Assembly: GCA_934293005.1 (NCBI GenBank)
Contig: CAKQYA010000018.1
Coordinates: 1-56,333, forward strand
Length of the DNA stretch: 56,333 nt
Source: an uncultured Bacteroidaceae bacterium
Lineage (GTDB): Bacteria; Bacteroidota; Bacteroidia; Bacteroidales; Bacteroidaceae
Direction: 5' to 3'
This document shows positions 32,788 through 41,313 of the stretch, in pieces. Within the stretch, counting starts at the first letter, position 1; each line of letters starts with the position of its first letter. The notes under the pieces were generated by a model that did no database searches, was not told the DNA's origin, and saw only the letters and a list, made by a program, of their open reading frames with translations. The translations under genes were made by a program, and so were the position numbers.

Positions 32788-34083
32788 TCAAGCCATGTCA
32801 TCTTTTCGGGAAACATTAAGTCCTGTCTGTGTCAGCCTGTCGGCAGGCTGAAGCACATAAAGACGGTCGTTAGGACGCACGCGCTCGTTCACCTTAATGC
32901 TGATGTGCTGCCCCTTGACAGCCACGTCTACAGGCTCAAGGTCAAAACGTATCTCGTCACACTCTTGAATGAGCGCGCCTGTTGTTGTGCCTGTCACGAG
33001 AATCTTGTCACCCTTATTCAGGTCAACATTTTCAACAAGAAACTCTGCCACGCCAATTTTGGAAAAATATTTCATGCACTTGCCCACATACACTTTTTTC
33101 TCTGTGGCCTTGCTTCCATACACTTCGCACCACTCGCCAAGTTTTTGGCCTTGATAATATCCATCCCAAAAGCCTCGGTTGAAGACAGTGGAGAGCTGCT
33201 TGTCCCATTCATCTTTTCTTGCCTCATTGTCTGCGAAAGTGCCGTCGAGCACCGCATTGATGGCTTCATCATAGGCCTTTACCACAGTGTGGACATATTC
33301 AGGTCCGCGTGCGCGTCCCTCTATCTTAAACACTCTCACACCTGCATTCATCATGACATCAATAAAACGAATTGTCTTTAAGTCACGCGGCGACATGATG
33401 TATTTATTGTCAACATTAAGCTTGGTGCCTGTCTCCAAATCGGTCACCTCATATCCACGGCGACATATCTGCACACACTCGCCACGGTTTGCGCTGCGAC
33501 CTGCATTTTGGAGAGACAAGTAACACTTGCCGCTGATGGCCATGCAGAGAGCTCCGTGGCAGAACATTTCTATGCGTATCAGTTCACCCTTTGGGCCTCT
33601 GATATCCTGTTCCACAATCTGCTGATATATGTCACGCACTTGCCACATGTTGAGTTCGCGTGCAAGAACGACAACATCGGCAAATTGCGCATAAAACTTC
33701 AAAGCCTCGATATTGGATATATTCAGCTGCGTGCTCAAATGCACCTCTTGTCCTATCTTGCAGCAGTAAGACATTACTGCCACATCGCTGGCAATGACAG
33801 CAGATATGTGGGCTTCCTTTGCAGCATCCACTATTTCTTGCATGGCAGGCAAATCTTCGCCATAAATGATGGTATTTACAGTGAGATACGACTTCACCCC
33901 ATTCTCATGGCATATTGCCGCAATCTCTTTCAAGTCATCTATAGTGAAGGCATTGGCGCTATGGCTGCGCATGTTAAGTTTGCCAATGCCAAAATATATG
34001 GAATTAGCCCCAGCCTTGATGGCTGCGGCCAAACTTTCCCTGCACCCAACAGGTGCCATTATTTCAAAATCTTTACGTGTCAT
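32788..34083 (-). CDS. U32-family (peptidase/tRNA-modification type) protein
   Basis: 431 residues from MTRKDFEIMAPVGCRESLAAAIKAGANSIYFG (ATG 34083; the upstream extension is not credible). The U32 signature EMFCHGALCMAISGKCYLS is clear, and the cysteine set (FCHGALC, CYLSLQ, RGECVQICRRGYE) resembles the YegQ/TrhP group, which hydroxylates tRNA wobble uridine in other bacteria, rather than a true collagenase. Bacteroidetes carry several U32 paralogues, so the symbol is left empty. A -7 element TATCTTTG (34101-34108, minus) lies just upstream, in an inverted TTTTACGTA/TACGTAAAA setting. Confidence 0.85.
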   Translation of the reverse strand: MTRKDFEIMAPVGCRESLAAAIKAGANSIYFGIGKLNMRSHSANAFTIDDLKEIAAICHENGVKSYLTVNTIIYGEDLPAMQEIVDAAKEAHISAVIASDVAVMSYCCKIGQEVHLSTQLNISNIEALKFYAQFADVVVLARELNMWQVRDIYQQIVEQDIRGPKGELIRIEMFCHGALCMAISGKCYLSLQNAGRSANRGECVQICRRGYEVTDLETGTKLNVDNKYIMSPRDLKTIRFIDVMMNAGVRVFKIEGRARGPEYVHTVVKAYDEAINAVLDGTFADNEARKDEWDKQLSTVFNRGFWDGYYQGQKLGEWCEVYGSKATEKKVYVGKCMKYFSKIGVAEFLVENVDLNKGDKILVTGTTTGALIQECDEIRFDLEPVDVAVKGQHISIKVNERVRPNDRLYVLQPADRLTQTGLNVSRKDDMA

Positions 34084-34100
34084 TATAATTATTTTACGTA

Positions 34101-34108
34101 CAAAGATA
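34101..34108 (-). promoter_or_regulatory. -7 element upstream of the U32 gene
   Basis: TATCTTTG on the minus strand, 18 bases from the start codon, embedded between ATTTTACGTA and TACGTAAAAT, which form a short inverted repeat and may be an operator. No matching -33 TTTG at 19-20 bases was found. Confidence 0.4.
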
Positions 34109-34220
34109 CGTAAAATACAAACACAGGAGAACACTTAAAGAGATAAAGTTGCGTTTCCCGCCACATTAGCAACAGTTATTCAGTCATTCTGCTATCACTG
34201 ACAAACATTTCCTGACTTTG

Positions 34221-34406
34221 TCAGGAGATTTTTTTCTGTGGAAAGATACTCTTATTTTTATAGAATGAACACACAATCAACACTAATAACAGGCTTGTAC
34301 TTGTCCAATATATCTGGATAGCATCGGCTCTTTCAAAGTGTTTCTCTGAAATGCAAAAGATGCAGCCACCTAATATAATTAGTGTTGGGATGTGAAAAAA
34401 ATTCAT
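34221..34406 (-). CDS. Small two-helix membrane protein, coupled to the LRR gene
   Basis: 61 residues from ATG 34406. The ATG overlaps the LRR gene's stop as ATGA, a classic translational-coupling arrangement; a TTG six bases upstream is an alternative. Two hydrophobic segments (about residues 5-19 and 31-47) separate a short charged loop (SEKHFERADAIQ). The C-terminus is basic. I do not recognise a family. A small TCCTGAC/GTCAGGA hairpin (34210-34226) overlaps its stop codon. Reality is supported by overlap and hydrophobic pattern only. Confidence 0.4.
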   Translation of the reverse strand: MNFFHIPTLIILGGCIFCISEKHFERADAIQIYWTSTSLLLVLIVCSFYKNKSIFPQKKIS

Positions 34407-36109
34407 TTCCAAAACTTTTTATCAGATGGGAATGCATATTTTTGAATCTCAGTGTTCTTGTTCTTCAATACCACATGAGCAAGGTTCTTGCAACCAGAAA
34501 ATGCACGTTCTTCGATTTTTTTCAGGGAGGCAGGAAGAATGACAGAATGCAATGTCTTGCACTCTGAGAACGCACCCTCTTTTATTAAAACGATTCCTTC
34601 AGGAAGAATCACCACGGATGGAGTATTCATATACGCATAGGCACCCACGACTTTTACTTCAGGCAGAATTTTGGTAGTGGCGCAACCAAGAACCAACTCG
34701 TTCGTCGCCTTCTCTACTACTGAGTTTGAACCTGCAGACTTGTAGGTTTTGTTGCTTTCTTCCACCGAAATTGACATGCAGTATTCACAATCCTTGAAGG
34801 CTGCTGATTCAATAATATCAACGGAAGAAGGTATATGAACCAAAGTTACCCCACTCTTGTAAAATGCCCGTGAGGCGATGCTCTTGATGCCATCAACGAT
34901 AACTGTCCCTTTGCAACCAACCACCAATTTGTCTTGTTGTGTATCAATCACGGCATTACAATTGTTTCGGCTGTCGAATGTCTCGTTATCAGAATCGACA
35001 CTTATCTTCTGCAGCGATACACATCCACGGAAGATATCACTCTCCATATTGCTTACGCCCTTTGGTATGGTGATGCTTTCCAGCGATGTGCAATATCCAA
35101 AGTTTGAACCACCACTTAAGACTTCCAGAGTTGCAGGAAGTGATATTTCCTTCAGACTTGAACAATATTCGAATGCACCATCTGCAATACACAACACCCC
35201 CTCAGGTACTACGACTCTCTGAAGGTTGCGGCAATGACTGAATGCGAATTCACCTATCGCTTCGATGCCCTTAGGAATGGAGGTCGAACTGCATCCAAGT
35301 ATCAGTCTGTTATCGGATGTATAGATGATTGCGTTACAGCCATTTCTGGAGTCATAGTCCGCATTGTTTTTGTCAACGACAATGGAAATGACTTCTGGAC
35401 AATTGTAGAAAGCAAGTTCCTCGATTGTTTCTACAGATGCAGGAATGACAATCTTCTTAAGGTTAGGACACTCAGAGAATGCAAAAAAATTTATTCTTTC
35501 CACCCCGTCAGGAATAACAATTTCTTCTGCTATACACCCCATAAATGCATACTTGTCGATACATTTCACAGAAGAAGGAATCTTTGTAGCGCCACATCCC
35601 GCAATCAGGGAATTGTTCTGTGTCATGATTATCGCGTTGCATCCATCACGGCTGTCAAATATTGGATTTGTCTTATCCACAACGATCGTTGTCAGACATG
35701 TGCAATATAGGAACGGAGCAGCGCCTACGACTTTTATACTGGAAGGAATGCTTACAGACTCAAGATTGGCACAAGCCTGAAAAGCATAATCAGAAATTGC
35801 CTCAATCCCTTCACCTATCTTTAGATGTTTCATGGCGCAACATGCAGTAAATGCATATTTCTCAATTGCCTTCACACGATAGCTCCTTCCTTCATGTCTC
35901 ACTACAGCCGGAATTTCAAGAACATAATCCTTGAAAGCTAAAGAACTGTACAGACTGTCATCCTGCACAGCAACATTGACATGCCCATCATCTACGAACT
36001 TGTATTTGATACCCGATTCGATGAAAAAAGAATCAGCCATCATGCAGTCTGCACAGCAAAATAATGCAATGGATATAACAACTATTCGGCTCATAACAAT
36101 ACGAATCAT
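34403..36109 (-). CDS. BspA-like leucine-rich-repeat surface protein
   Basis: 568 residues composed of LRR_5 (BspA-type) repeats. The repeating unit is about 23 residues with the pattern AFxxCxxLxxIxIPxSVxxIgxyAF, for example YAFTACCAMKHLKIGEGIEAISDYAF and AFSECPNLKKIVIPASVETIEELAF. At least four repeats are interrupted by a longer insertion with NPIFDSRDGCNAIIxTxxNxLIxGC, recurring near residues 155, 245, 395 and 455. An N-terminal hydrophobic stretch (RIVVISIALFCCADCMMA) looks like a signal or lipoprotein sequence; MSRIVV (residue 6) is an alternative start. BspA relatives bind fibronectin or fibrinogen in oral Bacteroidetes; the ligand here is unknown. No C-terminal sorting domain is seen. 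Confidence 0.88.
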   Translation of the reverse strand: MIRIVMSRIVVISIALFCCADCMMADSFFIESGIKYKFVDDGHVNVAVQDDSLYSSLAFKDYVLEIPAVVRHEGRSYRVKAIEKYAFTACCAMKHLKIGEGIEAISDYAFQACANLESVSIPSSIKVVGAAPFLYCTCLTTIVVDKTNPIFDSRDGCNAIIMTQNNSLIAGCGATKIPSSVKCIDKYAFMGCIAEEIVIPDGVERINFFAFSECPNLKKIVIPASVETIEELAFYNCPEVISIVVDKNNADYDSRNGCNAIIYTSDNRLILGCSSTSIPKGIEAIGEFAFSHCRNLQRVVVPEGVLCIADGAFEYCSSLKEISLPATLEVLSGGSNFGYCTSLESITIPKGVSNMESDIFRGCVSLQKISVDSDNETFDSRNNCNAVIDTQQDKLVVGCKGTVIVDGIKSIASRAFYKSGVTLVHIPSSVDIIESAAFKDCEYCMSISVEESNKTYKSAGSNSVVEKATNELVLGCATTKILPEVKVVGAYAYMNTPSVVILPEGIVLIKEGAFSECKTLHSVILPASLKKIEERAFSGCKNLAHVVLKNKNTEIQKYAFPSDKKFWK

Positions 36110-36467
36110 ATTAGTTTATAAAAGTTTTGTTATTTTGATTTTTTAGTCCACTAACAAAGCAAATTCCATCTTCTGTTAGACGAAAGCCTGCAAGAAGCCA
36201 CTTCGTGCATTGTAGCACAATGCAGACACGATGCATCGTTAATTTAAAGACAAGGTGTTTTTTTTGAATTGATAAAGATCTACTAGTAAAAAAGCCTTCC
36301 ATCGGAATAGTACTTGCACTTCATTGTTATAATTTAATGCAAAAATACTCCTTTGATTTCCCAAGCCCCTCCATCGCTACCGTTCTTTTTGTTGACTTTC
36401 TTCGTTCCTGAAACAGGAATTGAGTAAGTGCCATATCGATTTTTGTCGGGTGCGCCGCATTTTGCCA

Positions 36468-36525
36468 CATTTGAAAATTAGCTCAATTTTGTGTCACGGT
36501 TTAAAATCAAGCTAATTCTCAAATG
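36468..36525. repeat. Imperfect palindrome in the long non-coding region
   Basis: CATTTGAAAATTAGCT (36468-36483) is complementary to AGCTAATTCTCAAATG (36510-36525) with one mismatch; the inner ATTTT/AAAAT can extend the stem. The flanks GCCA/GGCA nearly continue the symmetry. Confidence 0.5.
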
Positions 36526-36626
36526 GCAATGCAAATTTATGAAAAATCTGATAAAAACAAATAATTTAACATCTTTTTATATACAACATTATTGCTGTCC
36601 GATAAAATGACTATCTTTCCTCATGG

Positions 36627-36749
36627 TTATATTTTTAAGATGCTGAGATAACCAAGCATATAACTTTCCACTGCAGCCGGCACAGCTTCGCCTGTCTCCA
36701 GCACGATGCAGGGACAAGCATTATGGTGGTTCAGCGTTACCTCGGTCAT
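36627..36749 (-). pseudogene. Short ORF, possible gene remnant
   Basis: 40 codons, ATG 36749 to TAA 36627, including ACPCIVLETGEAVPAAVESY. Its local base composition is more coding-like than the surrounding A/T-rich DNA, and the frame is open a further 13 codons upstream. No family recognised. It could equally be a small gene or chance. Confidence 0.2.
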
Positions 36750-36858
36750 ATGAATGTTACAACAACAGAGGTCTATGCCAGCATTTCTTTAGGCATTTTG
36801 TATACATTCGCATTCTGCCACAGTCAGCTATGACTTCAATGCATAACGTCGCAATCTG

Positions 36859-36945
36859 CCCGAAAGAAACGCTGACAAGAGATGAAAAGAAGCAATAATG
36901 TTCTGATAATTTCCCTGTTTCGATCTAATGACCGATTTGGGATAA
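36859..36945 (+). repeat. Family C element, good copy ending in a family B core
   Basis: It starts CCGAAAGAAACGCTGACAAG, continues with TGAAAAGAAGC and CTGATAATTT, and ends GATCTAATGACCGATTTGGG. The copy at 48947-49034 matches it at most positions in the same order. Confidence 0.65.
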
Positions 36946-37059
36946 TAGGTTCCTGCATATAGTCTTCCATTTATTTTGTATGATTCAGATGGAATGGCTT
37001 TGTTTGGTGGTAATAAAACGTATGCGTTGGGGTCAAGAGCCATCAGAGTTGCTATGCTC

Positions 37060-38265
37060 TCAAACCTTGCGACAACGCAAAAGCATATCGCCGGCATCCT
37101 TCACTTTGGCTCCGAAAAGATACACATCTCCCCCATCTTTGATGCGTGTACGCTTTCTCAGCAGGTCTGCTGTAATGATGAAATTGCGAGTGGCGATGTT
37201 TGCTTGAGGCATAGAGCGGTTCAACGTCTTGATGAGACGCGACGAGAACGGCATGCACTCGAGGACCTCAAATCGACGTCCTGGAAATGTGTCAATAAGA
37301 CTGTCGGAGGTCATGAGGTGAGTCTCATAATCGAGTTGGCATATGCCGTATCTCTTGCATAAGTTTCCAAAAGCTTGCGCCTTCATAATAGTGACGTCAG
37401 GCTCATACAAGTAGTGTCCCACACCATCTGTGGCAACGGGCGCCGAAGCATGATCAGCGAAAGGAAAATCATAAGAAAGCGTGTGTGCAGGCATAAAATC
37501 CACACAATGCATCATCACCCCATCACCCAAGCAGTCTGCATTGCCTGTGCCACGAGCTTTGACAAGTATCTCTTTGCACTCATTGCGCACCCCAATGATA
37601 TAGACATCACTTACACGCTTGAGTTTTTTCAGCATGTCGGTTATATCTATCATAGGCGACAGTTTGACAAGAAGCGTTCGAGCATGCGCAAGAAGCATGT
37701 CTTGCCATTCCACTATGTTGGGCTCACAGTCTTCAATGGCATACACCCTGCTGCCATCAGCAGCACGGCGAGCCGGATCGAGATATATCACATCCGCATC
37801 GGGCACAGGGAGTTCTCGGCCATCTCCGCAACGCACCTCATATATAGAAGCATCTGAAGCCATGGACGTGATGTTGTGCCAAGCCACCTCACACAGGTAT
37901 GCGTTTCGTTCGGTGTATATCGCATGCTTCATGCCTTGCGACATATACCAGAAGTCTACGCCCATTCCGCCAGTAAGGTCACAAAGAGTGTCACCCTCTA
38001 CCACGCTGCGCTTGAAGCGTGCCGTCTGTTCCGAACTGCATTGCTCAGCAGGCACACGGCCCCCCATGAGGAGGTCCGCATTGGCATACCACTCAGGCAA
38101 CTTGTCTTTAAGACGTTGGCGAGCCTCTATCTGTTCGGCCGCAAATGGCACATCTATTCCTTTGTTGCGACTGGCAGAGAGGATGAGCGTTGACACATCA
38201 TCGTTTATATGCCGCTGCACGAAGTCGCGCATCTGCGGTGTCCACTTTTCTATTGCATTTTCCAT
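37060..38265 (-). CDS. THUMP-like class I SAM-dependent methyltransferase
   Basis: 401 residues. The Rossmann SAM motif is VVEGDTLCDLTGGMGVDFWYMSQ (about 88-110), followed by an acidic residue after strand 2 (IYTERN) and DVIYLDPARRA (about 161-171), a DPxR form of motif IV. The C-terminal part (ALGNLCKRYGICQLDYETHLMTSD-like) fits the THUMP-like domain family found next to such methyltransferases in Bacteroidetes. The substrate is probably RNA (inference). A perfect promoter lies 18 bases upstream (38284-38314). The gene is transcribed away from mnmG. Confidence 0.82.
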   Translation of the reverse strand: MENAIEKWTPQMRDFVQRHINDDVSTLILSASRNKGIDVPFAAEQIEARQRLKDKLPEWYANADLLMGGRVPAEQCSSEQTARFKRSVVEGDTLCDLTGGMGVDFWYMSQGMKHAIYTERNAYLCEVAWHNITSMASDASIYEVRCGDGRELPVPDADVIYLDPARRAADGSRVYAIEDCEPNIVEWQDMLLAHARTLLVKLSPMIDITDMLKKLKRVSDVYIIGVRNECKEILVKARGTGNADCLGDGVMMHCVDFMPAHTLSYDFPFADHASAPVATDGVGHYLYEPDVTIMKAQAFGNLCKRYGICQLDYETHLMTSDSLIDTFPGRRFEVLECMPFSSRLIKTLNRSMPQANIATRNFIITADLLRKRTRIKDGGDVYLFGAKVKDAGDMLLRCRKV

Positions 38266-38283
38266 CTTCAGTATCTTTTAGTG

Positions 38284-38314
38284 CAAATATAACACAAGTG
38301 TGAGATAATACAAA
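38284..38314 (-). promoter_or_regulatory. Bacteroidetes-type promoter of the THUMP-like gene
   Basis: Minus strand: TTTG (38311-38314), 19-base spacer, TATATTTG (38284-38291). The start codon is 18 bases on, so the leader is very short. Confidence 0.75.
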
Positions 38315-38448
38315 ACAAAACATCTAAAACTTTACACTGTGTGCCCGAATGACATTGCTCGCTATTCTGATAAGCCAAACTGCATAAGCCATTTGTTTCG
38401 CCGACACCCGACGGCACAATCAGCAAGGTCTACTTTTTTAAAATATTT

Positions 38449-38480
38449 TTTGTTACTGTCAAATAAAAAGAGTACTTTTG
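38449..38480 (+). promoter_or_regulatory. Bacteroidetes-type promoter of mnmG
   Basis: TTTG (38449-38452), 20-base spacer, TACTTTTG (38473-38480), 33 bases before the mnmG ATG. Confidence 0.75.
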
Positions 38481-38513
38481 CACACAAAGAAAAAATTCCT
38501 CATAAATAGACAG

Positions 38514-40418
38514 ATGACATTCAATTACGATGTGATTGTGGTGGGAGCTGGCCACGCTGGATGCGAAGCCGCTGCCGCAGCAGCCAACATGGGCGCAAAG
38601 ACATGTCTGATAACAATGGACATGAACAAGATTGCACAGATGTCGTGCAATCCTGCCATTGGCGGCATAGCCAAAGGACAGATAGTAAGAGAGATCGACG
38701 CATTGGGCGGATACACAGGCATAGTGACCGATAGTTGCAGCATTCAGTTTCGCATGCTCAACATGTCTAAAGGACCAGCAGTATGGAGTCCGAGAGCGCA
38801 ATGCGACAGAGCTAAGTTCATTTGGGCTTGGCGAGAGATACTTGAGAACGTAGACAACCTGAACATCTGGCAGGACCAAGTAAGGGAAATCATCGTTGAG
38901 GACGGGCAAGTGACAGGAGTGAAGACATACTACGACGCAGTATTTCGTGGCAAATGCGTGATAATAACAGCAGGCACCTTCCTCAACGGACTCATGCACA
39001 TCGGGCGCACAAAGATTCAAGGCGGACGCTGCTCAGAGGCAGCATCCCTCGAACTGACAGAATCCATCACAAAACACGGCATAAGGTCTGCCAGAATGAA
39101 AACAGGCACACCAGTGCGCATAGACAAACGCAGCGTCGACTTCTCTCTGATGGAACTTCAAGATGGAGACCACGATTTTCATAAGTTCTCATTCATGCCT
39201 ACAGAGCATAGCGCCGTGAGCAAGCGCAACAGTTTGCCATGCTGGATATGCTATACAAACAAAGAAGTGCATGAGACGCTACGCATGGGATTCGCCGATT
39301 CGCCGCTGTATAATGGGCAAATCCAAAGCATCGGGCCGCGTTATTGCCCAAGCATAGAGACGAAGCTCCACACATTTCCCGAAAAGGATGAGCACATGCT
39401 GTTTCTCGAGCCAGAGGGTGAGACCACAAACGAGATGTACCTTAACGGGTTCTCTTCGTCACTGCCCCTCGACATTCAATTGGCAGCATTGAGAAAGATA
39501 CCTGCATTCCGCAACTTGGATATATATCGGCCTGGATATGCCATTGAATACGATTTCTTCGACCCTACCCAACTGAAGCACACACTTGAATCGAAAGTGG
39601 TGAACAACCTTTTCTTCGCAGGCCAGGTAAATGGCACCACAGGCTACGAGGAGGCAGCAGGACAAGGAGTGATAGCTGGAATAAACGCAGCCATCAACGC
39701 TGCTTGCGAAGACAGCGACAGGAAGCCGTTCACATTGGGAAGGAACGAAGCATACATCGGAGTGCTTATTGACGACCTCGTCACTAAGGGCGTGGACGAA
39801 CCTTACAGGATGTTCACTTCACGAGCTGAATACAGGATTCTCCTCAGGCAAGACGATGCTGACATTCGTCTCACAGAACGCAGTCATGAGATAGGCCTGG
39901 CAAGCAACGAGCGATACAACATGATGAAGTCAAAGAAAGAGAAGATTAACGCCATCGTGAAGTTCGCATCAGAATTCTCACTCAAGCCAGCTCTCATCAA
40001 TCCTGCCATTGAATCATTAGGCACCACTCCGCTCCGTCACGGCTGCAAGTTGGAAGAGCTCCTCGGACGCCCTCAAATAAGCATCAGCAATATCAGTCCG
40101 CACATTGCGCCGTTATCAAAACAGCTCGACAGCATCATCGGCGACGACAATCGCAGAGATGAAATAATAGAAGCTGCAGAGATACTGATAAAATACAAGG
40201 GGTATATAGTCAGAGAAAAGCAGATGGCCGACAAGATGATTCGATTGGAGAACATCAAAATCCAAGGCAAGTTCGATTATCCCAACATGACACAGATATC
40301 CATCGAAGCCCGGCAAAAACTCGAAGCCATACAGCCAGACACCCTTGCGCAGGCATCACGAATACCAGGCGTGTCACCATCAGACATCAACACGATGCTG
40401 GTATTGTTAGGCAGGTGA
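38514..40418 (+). CDS. mnmG: tRNA uridine-5-carboxymethylaminomethyl modification enzyme MnmG (GidA)
   Basis: 634 residues from MTFNYDVIVVGAGHAGCEAA (FAD-binding GxGxxG, G11-G16); the upstream in-frame ATG at 38478 lies in the promoter. With MnmE it modifies U34 of tRNAs. Blocks CNPAIGGIAKGQIVREIDALGG (cysteine-containing), TAGTFLNGLMHIG, GYEEAAGQGVIAGINAA and the C-terminal MnmE-binding domain (SRIPGVSPSDINTMLVLLGR) are complete. The gene's old name reflects its frequent position beside oriC. A perfect parS site begins 11 bases after its stop. Confidence 0.97.
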   Translation: MTFNYDVIVVGAGHAGCEAAAAAANMGAKTCLITMDMNKIAQMSCNPAIGGIAKGQIVREIDALGGYTGIVTDSCSIQFRMLNMSKGPAVWSPRAQCDRAKFIWAWREILENVDNLNIWQDQVREIIVEDGQVTGVKTYYDAVFRGKCVIITAGTFLNGLMHIGRTKIQGGRCSEAASLELTESITKHGIRSARMKTGTPVRIDKRSVDFSLMELQDGDHDFHKFSFMPTEHSAVSKRNSLPCWICYTNKEVHETLRMGFADSPLYNGQIQSIGPRYCPSIETKLHTFPEKDEHMLFLEPEGETTNEMYLNGFSSSLPLDIQLAALRKIPAFRNLDIYRPGYAIEYDFFDPTQLKHTLESKVVNNLFFAGQVNGTTGYEEAAGQGVIAGINAAINAACEDSDRKPFTLGRNEAYIGVLIDDLVTKGVDEPYRMFTSRAEYRILLRQDDADIRLTERSHEIGLASNERYNMMKSKKEKINAIVKFASEFSLKPALINPAIESLGTTPLRHGCKLEELLGRPQISISNISPHIAPLSKQLDSIIGDDNRRDEIIEAAEILIKYKGYIVREKQMADKMIRLENIKIQGKFDYPNMTQISIEARQKLEAIQPDTLAQASRIPGVSPSDINTMLVLLGR

Positions 40419-40428
40419 AGCTTTACTT

Positions 40429-40444
40429 TGTTTCACGTGAAACA
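40429..40444. promoter_or_regulatory. parS centromere site 1
   Basis: TGTTTCACGTGAAACA, a perfect 16-base palindrome identical to the ParB-binding consensus first defined in Bacillus and conserved across most bacteria. It lies between mnmG and apt. Confidence 0.9.
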
Positions 40445-40559
40445 TTCTTGCTTTATCCTTTCATATTTCAGCAAAATAGACAGGATGGTTAAACAAATAA
40501 TGCATGCAGCAAAGCAAAGGCGGAACACAAGCAACAACATAAAAACAACAAACTGTAAA

Positions 40560-41099
40560 ATGGACAAGACAAAAGAAAATTACTTGGTGGAACACCTGAG
40601 AAGCATACAGGACTTCCCAAAGAAAGGCATCAACTTCAGAGATGTCACCACCCTGTTCAAGGACGCTAAGTGCCTTGAGATAATGGAAGAGGAACTCTAC
40701 AAGATATACAAGGACAAAGGCATCACAAAAGTGGTGGCATTGGAAAGCCGCGGCTATATAATGGGAGCCATTCTTGCAAGAAAACTGAACGCAGGATTCG
40801 TCATGGTTCGCAAGCCTGGCAAACTGCCAGCAAAGACCATCAGCGAGGAATATGAAAAGGAATATGGCACAGACAGGATCGAGATGCATGAGGACGCCCT
40901 TTGTTCTGATGATGTTGTACTGATACACGATGACCTATTAGCCACAGGAGGCACAATGAAAGCCACTGTCAATATGGTCAAGAGATTTAACCCGAAAGCA
41001 TGCTATATCAATTTTCTTATTGAAATTCGCGACGAGGGACTGGCCGGAAGGGAATTCATCGGTGACGACACACCAATAGATGTGCTGATAAATGTGTGA
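40560..41099 (+). CDS. apt: Adenine phosphoribosyltransferase
   Basis: 179 residues from MDKTKENYLVEHLRSIQDFPKKGINFRDVTTLF. The open frame extends upstream to 40428 only because it reads through the parS site (giving MFHVKH); ATG 40560 gives the normal N-terminus. The type I PRTase PRPP motif is VVLIHDDLLATGGTM, and ALESRGYIMGA and VRKPGKLP complete the active site. It salvages adenine to AMP. It is flanked by two parS sites and followed by a 214-base gap before uvrC. Confidence 0.95.
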   Translation: MDKTKENYLVEHLRSIQDFPKKGINFRDVTTLFKDAKCLEIMEEELYKIYKDKGITKVVALESRGYIMGAILARKLNAGFVMVRKPGKLPAKTISEEYEKEYGTDRIEMHEDALCSDDVVLIHDDLLATGGTMKATVNMVKRFNPKACYINFLIEIRDEGLAGREFIGDDTPIDVLINV

Positions 41100-41236
41100 T
41101 AAAACAAACGTTAAAGACAAAGGGACATGCAAAAAGCGCACAACAGCATATGCAATGCACGTGCCCTTATATTCTTGACGGAACAGTGGAGCACTTCAAC
41201 CATTACATGCTGATAATCGAATGTTTAGGTCCTGGA

Positions 41237-41252
41237 TGTTTCACGTGAAACA
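41237..41252. promoter_or_regulatory. parS centromere site 2
   Basis: A second perfect TGTTTCACGTGAAACA, 808 bases from the first, between apt and uvrC. Two exact copies within 1 kb is far beyond chance expectation for a 16-mer. Confidence 0.9.
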
Positions 41253-41313
41253 GAAGCCGATGTAAAGTGACGCTCTGAGACGAGTAAAAGCAGAAAATAG
41301 ACAAAGCAACGAC

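Larger units (their letters stand above)
36110..37059. other. 950-base region without a confident gene
   Basis: It contains a 16-base inverted repeat (36468-36525), a 40-codon minus-strand ORF (36627-36749), and the best copy of repeat family C (36859-36945). The remainder is A/T-rich with no recognisable RNA gene. It is the largest non-coding stretch in the window and may be a graveyard of a lost gene. Confidence 0.5.

Noticed and set aside
35669..35677. DnaA-box-like TTATCCACA
   Set aside because: A single copy inside the coding region of the LRR gene; no cluster, so it is not evidence of oriC here.
36828..37097. 89-codon minus-strand ORF
   Set aside because: It overlaps the 3' end of the THUMP-like gene in another frame and otherwise translates the family C repeat.
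40428..40559. N-terminal extension of apt starting MFHVKH
   Set aside because: It is a translation of the parS palindrome; the APT family N-terminus starts at 40560.
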